This document shows positions 1-8,736 of a stretch of DNA of 64,000 bases, piece after piece; within the stretch, counting starts at the first letter, position 1; every line of letters begins with the position of its first letter. The position numbers and the translations under genes are program-made. The notes beneath the pieces are model-generated. The model saw nothing but the letters and a program-made list of their open reading frames with translations, ran no database searches and was not told where the DNA came from. Source of the stretch: Desulfosediminicola ganghwensis. GTDB taxonomy: Bacteria; Desulfobacterota; Desulfobulbia; Desulfobulbales; Desulfocapsaceae. The stretch spans positions 1,945,001 through 2,009,000 of the forward strand of contig NZ_CP050699.1 in NCBI RefSeq assembly GCF_005116675.2, given 5' to 3'.

Positions 1-2516
1 GTGAGCAGGTCTTTGAGGTCGATGACCGTATCCTGGTCAAGTTGCAGTTGACCGCTCATGGCGAACCAGTTGTGCCGATTGGTGCGGATCTTCAGGTTCA
101 GGTTTTCCATGGAAGCCTGGTGGGTGATGTTCAGTTTTTCACCCTCGGGCCATTCGATTACTACCTTGTCACGGATAGCCTGAAGTTCGTGAAGAGCCTG
201 GAGGCAGTCATCCGGGTCCTGTAAATGCCATTCCCTGTCGTTTTCCTGCTCGAGATCCATGGCTAAATCAAGGATGGGGCACAACTCTTCAATATCACGT
301 GCCTTTTCTTCTTCAAGGGCGAGGTTTCTGCGAGTCTGAAGACGCTTGCCGTTTACCTCTGCCATGATATTTTCTACACCTTGTCCAGGCTTGAGGTAAT
401 GTCCTCCCTCGGTGAATGGCTTGACAAACATCTCGAGCCTGAAGCCGGTGCCGTAGGGCAGCAGGTGCATATAGATGGTTGAATCAGCCTCGACAAAGGT
501 GATGTCATTACGCTCGTTGCTCAGCCGGTCTGTAGCTATGGCAGAGTGAACTGTCATAAAAGAGGAGATGTTCCCGATGGCGGTCAGCACATGTTCGCTG
601 GCAGATTTGGGGACGGTAAGACCATCTTTGCCGGTAATCTGTGCGATCCGGCGATGATTGTCGCTGATCCTGATCACTTTGATCCGGGTGGGAGTCTCTT
701 TGTACAGCGCAATATTATCTGCGGTGATGGGTTGGGCGAAACAGATATGCAAAAGGTCGCCGCGCTCTTCGACCAACAGTTCCGGTTCACCGGAGATCAG
801 TTCAACCGGGGTGGTCGGCGAGTGGCCAAGAAAGAGCAGAGGGTGGCCGATCATTGCCAGCAGTGCTTTGTCTATATCAAAGTTGTAGTTGACCCCCTGG
901 GTCTCTGCGTTCTGGATTTTTTTGATTGCGTTGCAGATCTTTCGGTCCTGTGGGGTGAGAAAGGTCAGCTTGCTGCTCTGGTAAAGCCGCGAGAGTGAAA
1001 CAGGACGACCTTTGGACCAGTTCCCGGTCGGCAACAGTTTCTGTTCCCTTGGGCTGAGCTGGGCGGTGTTGCCATTTACGTCGATCAGCCAGATAAGACG
1101 GACTGTCTTCTGGGGCTCTTCCTTTGCGGTGGTGGTGGCATGGATAAGTGCCTCAAGACTTCTTTTCCATGGCTCCTCCGGCTCCAGGATGGAAAGCAGC
1201 GGGATGATGCCGAGTTCCTGCTCTATACGAGCGCGGGCCTCTTGGTATTCATCCGACGCGTGCAGGGTTTTGGCAAGTAATTCAGTGAAGATACTGGCAA
1301 AGAGCTGGTAACCGTTTTCTTTGGCCCTGGTGTAGGAGTCGACTATGAAGTTCTCAAGCTCCGGGTCTATGGCACTGTTGAGCCAATACTGACAGAGGCC
1401 GGCAAAGACGGCAGAGAGACTGGAGAGCTGGGTGACATCGTCGATAGCCGGTTCTTCATCGGGTGCAACCGCATTCAGATGCGAGCTCATCACAAAAGCG
1501 AGGTGCTCATAGGCCTCAGTCTCTGTGGAGTTTTGGAAAAGAGTCAGGGTGTTGCTGATCTGGTCTGCAATAGCGCTATACGCCTCTTTCTCGGCACCTT
1601 TGAGCAGGGCGAGAATATAGAACAGACCGGTTGGACCGAAAAATGCTACACGTTCAGAGCCTGTGAGTTCCTGCAGAAATGCTTTGTCCGCATCAAATGC
1701 GGCGATCCCGTTATCGTCGGCGCCAAGCAGAAACTGAACCGTGCCGAGTGCGCCTGTGCCATGGAAGGAATCAGGCGAATTATCGATGAGCTCTCCGGCT
1801 TTGGCAAGCTCTCCGCGAAAGAGCAGTTGATTGAAAAGCAGTCGGCGGAAAGGGATGATTTCATCATCGGTAAGATGTTTGAATTCATTCTCATCCGAAA
1901 GGAAATTAAAGATGTCGGTTGCCGGCTTGAGGTGCGCCTGGCTATGTTGCAAGACACTGCTGAAAAGGTAGAACTGGAACGATGTTGGCAGGCTGCGAAT
2001 CCATTCTGCGTCAAATGGGCTGGTTGCAACCTGAACAGTGGGTGGCATATCGCCTACCAATTCGCTGCATTGGGTGCTTAAAAATTCTGCAGCCTCTTCG
2101 ATCAGATCAAAATCCTGAGTGTATATGCCAATGCGCATTTCCCGAACGGCACGCCAACACCTGGTAGACCACTTTCCGTAATAGTAGGAGACAGGAGCCT
2201 CTTTGCGGATGGCATTTGCGTATGTGGCAAAGGTTCCCTCTTTCACAGCATTCTTGCTTAACACCTCGACGAGTTCGGGGATAACCTGACGCTCGGCGTT
2301 TAACAGCCCAAGTTGTTCGAACTTGGAGAAATAGTGGTTGAGATTCGCTGCAGTAGGGCGGTTTCCTCTTGGATTTTTAAAATCGAGTTTACGCAGGCAA
2401 TTAACCAGCAAGGTAGTATGGGCAGGCTCGTAAACAATTGATAAAAACTGAAGGAGGGACTGCTCAAAAAAAGGAAGTTTATCTAACTGTTCAAGAGGAG
2501 GGGTGTCGGTTGGCAT
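1..2516 (-). CDS. SNF2/SWI2-type helicase, N-terminal part (cut by window edge)
   Basis: Reading leftward from the ATG at 2514-2516, the frame is open for 838 codons to the first base of the window with no stop, so this is the N-terminal part of a large protein. I translated it by hand. It begins MPTDTPPLEQLDKLPFF and is mostly helical with no signal peptide. Near the edge, about residues 815-838, it has the pattern NWFAMSGQLQLDQD...DLKDLL. In bacterial SNF2-family proteins a 'WF.(l/v)sG.l..d......l..lL' stretch commonly precedes the ATPase core. From that I infer an SNF2-type DNA/RNA translocase. The Walker motifs would lie outside the window, so catalysis cannot be confirmed here. The plus-strand ORFs over this stretch are shadows of it. 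Confidence 0.6.
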   Translation of the reverse strand, partial: MPTDTPPLEQLDKLPFFEQSLLQFLSIVYEPAHTTLLVNCLRKLDFKNPRGNRPTAANLNHYFSKFEQLGLLNAERQVIPELVEVLSKNAVKEGTFATYANAIRKEAPVSYYYGKWSTRCWRAVREMRIGIYTQDFDLIEEAAEFLSTQCSELVGDMPPTVQVATSPFDAEWIRSLPTSFQFYLFSSVLQHSQAHLKPATDIFNFLSDENEFKHLTDDEIIPFRRLLFNQLLFRGELAKAGELIDNSPDSFHGTGALGTVQFLLGADDNGIAAFDADKAFLQELTGSERVAFFGPTGLFYILALLKGAEKEAYSAIADQISNTLTLFQNSTETEAYEHLAFVMSSHLNAVAPDEEPAIDDVTQLSSLSAVFAGLCQYWLNSAIDPELENFIVDSYTRAKENGYQLFASIFTELLAKTLHASDEYQEARARIEQELGIIPLLSILEPEEPWKRSLEALIHATTTAKEEPQKTVRLIWLIDVNGNTAQLSPREQKLLPTGNWSKGRPVSLSRLYQSSKLTFLTPQDRKICNAIKKIQNAETQGVNYNFDIDKALLAMIGHPLLFLGHSPTTPVELISGEPELLVEERGDLLHICFAQPITADNIALYKETPTRIKVIRISDNHRRIAQITGKDGLTVPKSASEHVLTAIGNISSFMTVHSAIATDRLSNERNDITFVEADSTIYMHLLPYGTGFRLEMFVKPFTEGGHYLKPGQGVENIMAEVNGKRLQTRRNLALEEEKARDIEELCPILDLAMDLEQENDREWHLQDPDDCLQALHELQAIRDKVVIEWPEGEKLNITHQASMENLNLKIRTNRHNWFAMSGQLQLDQDTVIDLKDLL

Positions 2517-2763
2517 GATTATTATGATTGAATTGATACTCCTGATTATAGCTTCTGTTTTCCCCGAAAATGGAGGGGGAGAAGCATTGCACTATATCAT
2601 CCCCGCCGATGCAAGAGAACCAAAAAAAGGGTAAATTCCCTATTTAATCGGTAGAGCCGTAGCTATTATCAGGTATTACAACCTGCTCGACAGTACGAAA
2701 CTAAAAAGGTTCGGGAGATATGAACTACAAGGGTGTGTATGCTTATAAGTACATATTCTTTAT

Positions 2764-2807
2764 CAAGCAAACAAAATGTCCCTGCTACCACAATAAGTAA
2801 CAGGGAC
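2764..2807 (-). terminator. Rho-independent terminator after ppiD
   Basis: On the minus strand an 11-bp stem (GTCCCTGTTAC pairing with GTAGCAGGGAC, one G-U pair) encloses an 8-base loop and is followed by a T-rich stretch (ATTTTGTTTG). It lies about 70 bases past the ppiD stop. Most of the rest of the 362-base gap at 2517-2878 shows nothing recognisable; it must also hold the promoter of the leftward helicase gene. Confidence 0.75.
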
Positions 2808-2878
2808 GGGAATGAAACATGTTCGGGCAGCCGGAGCTGCAATATTTAATGATATTTCAGTTTATACGCCGAGATTTA

Positions 2879-4774
2879 TTAGATGTTTTTGTTGACCGAG
2901 ACCACGGCGTCTTTTTCAAGGTTGTCAATAAATGCTGTCAGCAGTTCCTGTTGCTTGCTGCGAAGAAGCGCCTGACGGTAAGGTTCAAGATCTTCTTCAC
3001 CGGAAACTTCGGGAGACTGACGTTCTTTTAAGGACATGATGTAGTAAGCACTTCCGACTAGCTCAGGTTCCTCACTGTAGGGTTCAACTTTAGTGAGTTT
3101 AAATGCCTGCTGAGTGAGAGTGGCCGGGAAATTGCTGTTTTCCTGTTCCTGCGCTCTGCGTTGAAGCAGACCGGAGTTGAGTATGGATATGCCCATTTCT
3201 TTGGCAACCTCTTCAAAAGAAGCTTCAGAGGCAAGTTTTACGGTAAAATCCGCCGCGGCCTGGCCGGCCATTTCTGCAGCTTTTTCGGCAACAAAATTCT
3301 CAGTGGCGCGGTCTCGAACTGCCTCAAGCGTTGGAGTCTCGGGTTCCTTGATATCGTCGGCAAAGACGATAGCGTAGCCGTTGTCAGTCTTAATTAATGA
3401 ACTGAGTTCACCTTTTTTAAGGGTAAAGGCTTTGGCAAGGGCCTGGGCATCGAGGGTCACATCTGCTGGTGGAGCGCTCTCGGCGAAGAAGTCAGACTCT
3501 TTCAGGGTTTGGGTTGGATTGTTTTCCGCATACGCCTGAATGGAGCCTGCGCCGATAATGCCCTCATAGGCTCCGTTTGCCATCTGGAAGGCCATTGACT
3601 GCGCTTCTTTATTTTGCAGGGTCGCTACGATTTCCGGGCGGGCGTCATCAAGAGTTTTGGTAACCGCAGGCTGAATCTCCTCCAGTTTAATAATATGGTA
3701 ACCGAAGGCGGTTTTCACAACCTCGCTGACTTCACCGGGTTGCATGGCAAAAACAGCATCACCAAATTCCGGAACCATCTGCTCCTGACTGAAGAATCCA
3801 AGATCTCCGCCTTGAGGGCCGCTGGGGCCTTCTGAATACTGGCGGGCGAGTTCCGCGAAATCGTCACTTGCCGCGGCAAGTTCTGCAATCTCTTTGGCCC
3901 TCTGAGATTTCTCCTGGTGCAGTTCCTCGTTGTCCTGAGCGTTTGCTGTCAGCAGAATGTGTCGTGCGTGGCGCTTTTCGGGGGTGGTGAACTGGCCAAT
4001 ATTATTGCTGTAGTATTCTTCAACGCGGGCGTTGTCGATATTGATTTTCTTGCCGACTTCAGAGAAAGAAAAGTCGAAGTATCTGAGTTTCATCATTGGC
4101 TTGCTGCGGTAGTTGTCACGGACCTCAGCGAACCATGTGGCAAGTTCTTCCTCGTCTACCTTAACGGAGTCGGTGAACTGATCAGGGGTAATGCGAACGT
4201 AATCTACAGCCACCTTTTCGTTTTCCAGACGGTACAGCTGCTGGACTTCGTATTCACTGGTCAATGCGGCGAACTTACTGATCTCCCTGATTGTTTTCTC
4301 AGCGAGCATATCAAAGCGCAGGTTGCTCTCGAACTTGACCGGAGTGAGTCCGTTTGCGGCAAGAAGAGACTCGTATCTTTCAATATTGAACAAGCCATTT
4401 TCCTGAAACTGCGGCATGCTCTTGACTGTTTCCTGAATTTCTTCACCGCTGACGACGATACCCATATCAGCTGCTCCCTGGCGGAGCAAAGCACCCTGAA
4501 CGAGTTGGCTAATAACCTGTTCCTTGACACCAAGAGATTCAGCAAGTCCTTTTGGCAGGGTGCCGCCGAATTGTGCAGCGAGATTCTGATGTGCCCTGTC
4601 GTAGGCCATCTGAAAATCCTGGAAGGAGATTTCCTCGTCATTTACGGTGATAGCCGATTCACGACTTCCATCCAGATTGGAACCAACACCCCAAAAGATA
4701 AAAACGAGTGCTATGATGACGACAATCGCCTGAATAACGATTGATTGGGCTTTATTACGAAGTATCTGCAGCAT
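2879..4774 (-). CDS. ppiD: Peptidyl-prolyl isomerase PpiD (SurA_N + parvulin domain)
   Basis: A 631-residue membrane-anchored periplasmic folding factor. It starts MLQILRNKAQSIVIQAIVVI; residues about 12-32 form one hydrophobic anchor with a short cytoplasmic N-terminus, as in E. coli PpiD. A SurA-like N-terminal chaperone region follows. A parvulin rotamase domain at about residues 265-365 contains RHARHILL, GGDLGFF and AFGYHIIKLEE, the usual parvulin landmarks. Length and order match the PpiD family (about 620 residues). The role, isomerising prolyl bonds and holding outer-membrane client proteins at the Sec exit, is inferred from the family. It is monocistronic: a terminator follows and the upstream gap is shared with divergent dsrC. 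Confidence 0.9.
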   Translation of the reverse strand: MLQILRNKAQSIVIQAIVVIIALVFIFWGVGSNLDGSRESAITVNDEEISFQDFQMAYDRAHQNLAAQFGGTLPKGLAESLGVKEQVISQLVQGALLRQGAADMGIVVSGEEIQETVKSMPQFQENGLFNIERYESLLAANGLTPVKFESNLRFDMLAEKTIREISKFAALTSEYEVQQLYRLENEKVAVDYVRITPDQFTDSVKVDEEELATWFAEVRDNYRSKPMMKLRYFDFSFSEVGKKINIDNARVEEYYSNNIGQFTTPEKRHARHILLTANAQDNEELHQEKSQRAKEIAELAAASDDFAELARQYSEGPSGPQGGDLGFFSQEQMVPEFGDAVFAMQPGEVSEVVKTAFGYHIIKLEEIQPAVTKTLDDARPEIVATLQNKEAQSMAFQMANGAYEGIIGAGSIQAYAENNPTQTLKESDFFAESAPPADVTLDAQALAKAFTLKKGELSSLIKTDNGYAIVFADDIKEPETPTLEAVRDRATENFVAEKAAEMAGQAAADFTVKLASEASFEEVAKEMGISILNSGLLQRRAQEQENSNFPATLTQQAFKLTKVEPYSEEPELVGSAYYIMSLKERQSPEVSGEEDLEPYRQALLRSKQQELLTAFIDNLEKDAVVSVNKNI

Positions 4775-5223
4775 GAGATTTTTCAGTTAGGCTTGGATTA
4801 TGTGTGATGTACCGGGCCATACGCCGGACACATCTCGTAGAATTCATTGAGTAACAAAATAAATGTTGGATTTACTCTTTCTTTTTCTTATTCGCAAGGA
4901 AAAATCAGAAAGGCTACTGTACCATTGTAAGAGAGAAAATGTCAGTAATGTAACCTTTTGGTGCTGGAAAAAGGTGATAAAAAAAATCTTGAGTGATACC
5001 TTAAAAAAGTTGTGGACATATGCCAGATAGGCAGTAAAATCGTCTATTGATATTCCGCAACACGGACGTGTTAGTTTATCACCCGTATATTCGATTCAAT
5101 TCAAGGTTATCGGAATCGATGAATCTGCACGTGTTGGATTTTACGCCAATTGTCGATTAGCATCAATATTTCGCATGGTTGAAGAAGAGTAAAAATGGGT
5201 GTCAGAAATGATCCGTCATTCAC
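4775..5223. other. Intergenic region between ppiD and dsrC
   Basis: About 450 AT-rich bases between divergent genes. I see no ORF, tRNA or strong hairpin here. It should contain the ppiD promoter and upstream control sequences of dsrC. Confidence 0.5.
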
Positions 5224-5252
5224 TTGACAAACCCTTTTCGCTATAGTAATAA
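5224..5252 (+). promoter_or_regulatory. Candidate sigma-70 promoter of dsrC
   Basis: A perfect -35 hexamer TTGACA lies at 5224-5229. The -10 is less clear: AGTAAT at 5245-5250 (15-base spacer) or TAATAA at 5247-5252 (17-base spacer). A strong Shine-Dalgarno (AAGGAGG, 5309-5315) precedes the dsrC ATG. Confidence 0.4.
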
Positions 5253-5321
5253 GCCATATTAGTTTTCAGCAGAGCCTAATAACGGTGTAAGCCATAACAT
5301 AAAATTTCAAGGAGGTTTGAA

Positions 5322-5642
5322 ATGCCAACAATCGAACATAATGGAAGTAGCTTCACAGTAGACGAGGACGGCTTCCTGCTCAAAGGTATGGATGAGTGGA
5401 ATGACAACTGGGTAGATTATGTAAAAGGTGCTGAGGGTATCAGCGACCTGACCGATGAGCATCAGAAAGTAATTGACGCTCTTCAGGAGTACTACAAGAA
5501 GAACGGTATCGCTCCTATGGTACGTATTCTCTCCAAGACCACTGGTTTCCCACTGAAGAGAATCTACGAGCTGTTCCCGTCAGGACCAGGTAAGGGAGCT
5601 TGTAAAATGGCTGGCCTTCCTAAGCCTACCGGTTGTGTCTAA
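5322..5642 (+). CDS. dsrC: DsrC, dissimilatory sulfite reductase sulfur-carrier protein
   Basis: A 106-residue cytoplasmic protein with the DsrC/TusE fold sequence, including the TTGFPLKRIYELFPSGPGKG stretch. Both redox cysteines of true DsrC are present on the flexible C-terminal arm: Cys94 (in GACKM) and penultimate Cys105 (TGCV). In sulfate reducers DsrC takes sulfur from sulfite at DsrAB as a trisulfide between these cysteines, which the membrane DsrMKJOP complex, and possibly soluble Hdr-like enzymes, reduce. As is common, it stands alone, away from dsrAB. A near-perfect ribosome site and a very strong terminator fit a highly expressed single-gene transcript. Confidence 0.97.
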   Translation: MPTIEHNGSSFTVDEDGFLLKGMDEWNDNWVDYVKGAEGISDLTDEHQKVIDALQEYYKKNGIAPMVRILSKTTGFPLKRIYELFPSGPGKGACKMAGLPKPTGCV

Positions 5643-5670
5643 TTCGTAAGAATTTAGATCGCGATTTGAA

Positions 5671-5704
5671 AGGGGGTGCCTTAAGCGGTACCCCCTTTTT
5701 TTTG
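5671..5704 (+). terminator. Strong Rho-independent terminator of dsrC
   Basis: A 9-bp stem, GGGGGTGCC (5672-5680) with GGTACCCCC (5687-5695) and one G-U pair, loop TTAAGC, followed by a run of Ts. Confidence 0.92.
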
Positions 5705-5844
5705 CCCTTTTTTTGAGGCTATGGTCAGGTACGCGAGTTTTTTGCGACCATTGCGCCGGAATTTTAAGGGATCAGTTCACTATTGCCGGTTGGCAAAATC
5801 TTTGCGGCACTATTTTCTGGCCTGAAGGGAAATCGAGGCCCATC

Positions 5845-6630
5845 TTAAGAGTTCAGGTATTCTCTGACCAGTCGGTCATGTACTGACCTGGTAAGGCTCT
5901 GGTAGTCAGGTGTGCTTATCCTGGCCCCTCTAAGTCCACCACGAAGGTTGATTTCGGTGAGATAGATTGTTTTTCCGTTCAACTCTTCATCAAAGAGCAT
6001 CAAATCTATATGGGCGTATGGGAAATCTCCACGCTCCATCACGTCCCTGCAAAATCCTCTGATCTCGTCGGTTATTTCAACAGGTGCGGCTGAACCGCCA
6101 CAATGGAGATTGCGGCGAAAATTACCGTTGTTTATTCGCTCGTACGCTTCCGTGTATTCTCCGAGCAGGATCACGCGAATGTCACGAAAGCCACGGGCCA
6201 GGGGTTGAATGACGAAGGGGAACTCGATATCGCAGAATGTGGCCAGGTTGTAAACATCTTCAATGTTTGAGAACCTGTGAATGCCTATGCCGCTGTTTTT
6301 GCGATCTCTTTTGAGGACTACTTCCGTAACAGAATGACTGGTAAATAGAGATGTTGCTTCCAATAAGCTGTTTGCATCATAAACTGCTACAGTATTGGGC
6401 AACATGAAGTCGCTGTAAATGCGGGCCTGGTGAACTTTTGAACGACTGGTGATCTGCGCGGATGCCGAAGGAATCAGCGTTATACCGCGTTTGAGGAGGT
6501 CAATCAGCAGATGTTCTTCACCCGGGATGAGGCGGAGCCGGCAATTGACTATGTGCCAGGAGGTGAGTGATTGATAGTTTTGAAATAAAAATTCATTATT
6601 GTCGATGACTCTGACTGATTGATCGGTCAA
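5845..6630 (-). CDS. ATP-grasp protein, RimK-like
   Basis: 261 residues with the layout of a small ATP-grasp ligase. VVLKRDRKNSGIGIHRF (about residues 105-121) resembles the ATP-binding lysine and glycine-rich loop. VIQPLARGFRDIRVILLG carries the second lysine/acid region, and NFRRNLHCGGSA is the RimK-type N-x-H-x-G-G loop. YAHIDLMLFDE followed by LTEINLRGGL gives the Mg-binding D...ExN set. Such enzymes join a carboxylate to an amine or thiol through an acyl-phosphate. The substrate cannot be told from sequence. It overlaps the upstream zinc-ribbon gene by 4 bases (ATGA), so the two are translationally coupled and probably act together, the small protein possibly being a substrate or carrier (inference). 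Confidence 0.75.
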   Translation of the reverse strand: MTDQSVRVIDNNEFLFQNYQSLTSWHIVNCRLRLIPGEEHLLIDLLKRGITLIPSASAQITSRSKVHQARIYSDFMLPNTVAVYDANSLLEATSLFTSHSVTEVVLKRDRKNSGIGIHRFSNIEDVYNLATFCDIEFPFVIQPLARGFRDIRVILLGEYTEAYERINNGNFRRNLHCGGSAAPVEITDEIRGFCRDVMERGDFPYAHIDLMLFDEELNGKTIYLTEINLRGGLRGARISTPDYQSLTRSVHDRLVREYLNS

Positions 6631-6869
6631 AAGATCATCTCCGAGAACCGCTGATGATAGGAGGTGAGATCTTCATCGCAGTTTCCGCAAAAGAGTTTGA
6701 TATCTCCCATGGATTGGGAATTCCGGTCTTCAATGGTGAAGCTGCCATCCGGGTTCTGTACATAATGTGTTGTGGTAATGACATCGTCAGTGATCTCAAA
6801 GAAATCCTTGTCATTACCACAAATCGGACATTTAAACCGATTCGCTACTTTGGTTTGAGAAAAAGGCAT
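6627..6869 (-). CDS. Small zinc-ribbon protein
   Basis: An 80-residue cytoplasmic protein with a zinc-ribbon pair of knuckles, CPICGN (near residue 14) and CGNCDE (near residue 61), separated by a predicted beta-rich insert. I do not recognise a named family. The stop overlaps the start of the ATP-grasp gene by 4 bases, and the gene lies 60 bases downstream of the bactofilin gene on the same strand. The four cysteines most likely bind zinc. A role as partner or peptide substrate of the ATP-grasp enzyme is a guess from coupling only. Confidence 0.7.
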   Translation of the reverse strand: MPFSQTKVANRFKCPICGNDKDFFEITDDVITTTHYVQNPDGSFTIEDRNSQSMGDIKLFCGNCDEDLTSYHQRFSEMIF

Positions 6870-6931
6870 AGGGCTGAAGAATAAATTTCTTTCTCAATTG
6901 CCCGTTACTTCACGAATCTGGAAATACCGGG

Positions 6932-7381
6932 TCAGTTTTTCTTGGCCGGAACCTCAACTGCCGGGGTGGTCGCTTTGGCAGCAGGCGTCGGTTTTTTACC
7001 AATAGTCTCGGAAAGCTCTTTGGTAGCTGCTTTAATTTCACCATCGATACTTGCGCCAGGCTCAACAGTAAGGCTGCCTGCTTCAAGTCTGCCGTGAATA
7101 GAGCAGTTTTTACGAGCGGTGATCAGGCCGGCTTGAACGTTGCCTTCAAGGGTGCCGAAGCAGTTGAAAGAACTGGCTACAATGTCACCAGTTACCTTGC
7201 CAGTCTCACTCAATACGAGATGCTCTCCATTGACGTCACCGATAATGGCTCCATCAATTCGGGTTTTCCCCCGGAAGGAGATCTGACCGGTAATAGTCAT
7301 GGTCTTATCGATAATCGAGGCTATAGCTTCGCTTTCTGCCTTTTGCATTTCTTCCTGGGGATTATTTTTTTTTGAAAACAT
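6932..7381 (-). CDS. bacA: Bactofilin (polymer-forming cytoskeletal protein)
   Basis: 149 residues. A charged N-terminal tail (about 25 residues) and an Ala/Lys/Pro-rich C-terminal tail flank a central domain with the repeated short beta-strand pattern of bactofilins: TMTITGQISFRGKTRIDGAI, then TGKVTGDIVASSFNCFGTLE and GRLEAGSLTVEPGASIDGEI. Bactofilins form nucleotide-independent right-handed beta-helix filaments at the inner face of the membrane and scaffold cell-wall enzymes. The gene directly follows an M23 peptidase gene on the same strand, a pairing well known for bactofilins, so it probably localises that hydrolase. The symbol denotes the family only. Confidence 0.9.
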   Translation of the reverse strand: MFSKKNNPQEEMQKAESEAIASIIDKTMTITGQISFRGKTRIDGAIIGDVNGEHLVLSETGKVTGDIVASSFNCFGTLEGNVQAGLITARKNCSIHGRLEAGSLTVEPGASIDGEIKAATKELSETIGKKPTPAAKATTPAVEVPAKKN

Positions 7382-7419
7382 GGCAATGCTATTTGGTTTT
7401 ATCTATTGACGCAAGAAAA

Positions 7420-8418
7420 TTATTTTATGACTATTTTGCTCTTGGTGGCTTTAACCAGTGGCCGCTTGGCCTCTATTGGTTTGAGCAAATTAGCAATTTG
7501 AATATACTTTATCGGGTTAACCGGTTTCCCTCTGTATTTGACCTCATAGTGCAGGTGGGGGCCTGTTGAGCGTCCGGTATTGCCTACCAGGCCGATGAGC
7601 TGTCCGCGCTGAACGCGATCGCCTTTACGCACAACGAAACTGTGCATATGGGCAAAAGATGTAGTGTAGCCATTCAGATGATCTATTTCGACGTATTTGC
7701 CGTAACTGCCGTTGGTGAATGCACGCTTGATGACACCATTTGCTGTGGCGTATATCTTATCTCCGGTCTTGCCTCTGAAATCCAGACCTTCATGGACGCT
7801 GCGCTTGCCGTTGAAAGGGTCCTGTCGCGCACCGAAGCGAGAAGTGATCGGGCCGGTTCCGGGACTGCCGAGGGGGATCTGCTTGATAAGTTTGGTGTAT
7901 TTGTCTGCCTTATAAAGAAGCTCATCCTGTATGCCCGGGTTGGCCTCGATAAAGGGACCACCGCTATTTTGTGAACCTTTGGATGATTTTGGGGCCGGGA
8001 CCTTTACACCGATGTTGTGCATGATCGTTTCTATCAGGACACTGCGTTCTTCGAGCTCACTCACTGCTGTTGAAATAAGAAGCTCTTTCTCCTCTTTGAA
8101 GGCCGCCTGCTGTTCGGCTTTATCCATTCTGAGGGAGGCAATCTGCAGATTGAGTTCGTTGAGTTCGGTGGTGGCTTTTTGTTGAATTTCGCTTATAACT
8201 TCATCGCTGCTGTCTACCTTGGATTGAAGCTCGGCGAGCTTTTTATCCAAGGAGCGATTATTGGTAAAGAGGGAGTAGGAAAAAAGGGAGGATGTTACGA
8301 GAATGACTATTGCTACTGAGGCGGAGATAAGGTAGGTGATGAGCCGTTTAGTCTCCAGGGGGAGTTTGAGCATTTTCCCCTTTTCATCCATTATAATAAT
8401 ATGCAGCCGTTCGTTCAT
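7420..8418 (-). CDS. Membrane-anchored M23 peptidase with coiled coil
   Basis: 332 residues from the preferred start MNERLHIIIMDEKGK (8416-8418); a 30-residue upstream extension is possible but looks unlike coding sequence. One transmembrane segment (about residues 25-47) is followed by a coiled coil (about 60-125) and a C-terminal LytM/M23 domain. That domain has HEGLDFRG (zinc ligands H and D), GNTGRSTGPHLHYEV (HxH) and the closing VNPIKYI. The HxxxD and HxH ligands are intact, so an active DD-endopeptidase on peptidoglycan cross-links is likely. Its neighbour bactofilin probably places it in the envelope and may govern cell shape. Confidence 0.88.
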   Translation of the reverse strand: MNERLHIIIMDEKGKMLKLPLETKRLITYLISASVAIVILVTSSLFSYSLFTNNRSLDKKLAELQSKVDSSDEVISEIQQKATTELNELNLQIASLRMDKAEQQAAFKEEKELLISTAVSELEERSVLIETIMHNIGVKVPAPKSSKGSQNSGGPFIEANPGIQDELLYKADKYTKLIKQIPLGSPGTGPITSRFGARQDPFNGKRSVHEGLDFRGKTGDKIYATANGVIKRAFTNGSYGKYVEIDHLNGYTTSFAHMHSFVVRKGDRVQRGQLIGLVGNTGRSTGPHLHYEVKYRGKPVNPIKYIQIANLLKPIEAKRPLVKATKSKIVIK

Positions 8419-8736
8419 TGTAACTTCTGTTAAAAAGGTTGTACATTGATGAGCCATTGTTACAATATCAACTACATATATCGTGCAAATGACTTGAAAT
8501 TGCCACAAAACCTATATAGCTATACCCAGCAAAGTACAATTTATCAAGCCCAAAAAAGCTCTAAAAAACCATAATGTGCCATGAAGTATTATTATTTTTA
8601 CTTTTTTAGTGGGATTTTTTCCATTTCCACAAAGCGTTAATCATTTTAGGTTGTTCGGACTTTGATGAACTTCTAGCGAAGTTGAATTTTCTGAGTCAAG
8701 TATTTTATTCTTTAACAAATATTCAAACAGAGTGTT

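Noticed and set aside
3917-4744. 275-residue plus-strand ORF opposite ppiD
   Set aside because: Antisense shadow of a well-supported gene. The same applies to the long plus-strand ORFs at 546-2081, which are opposite the helicase gene.
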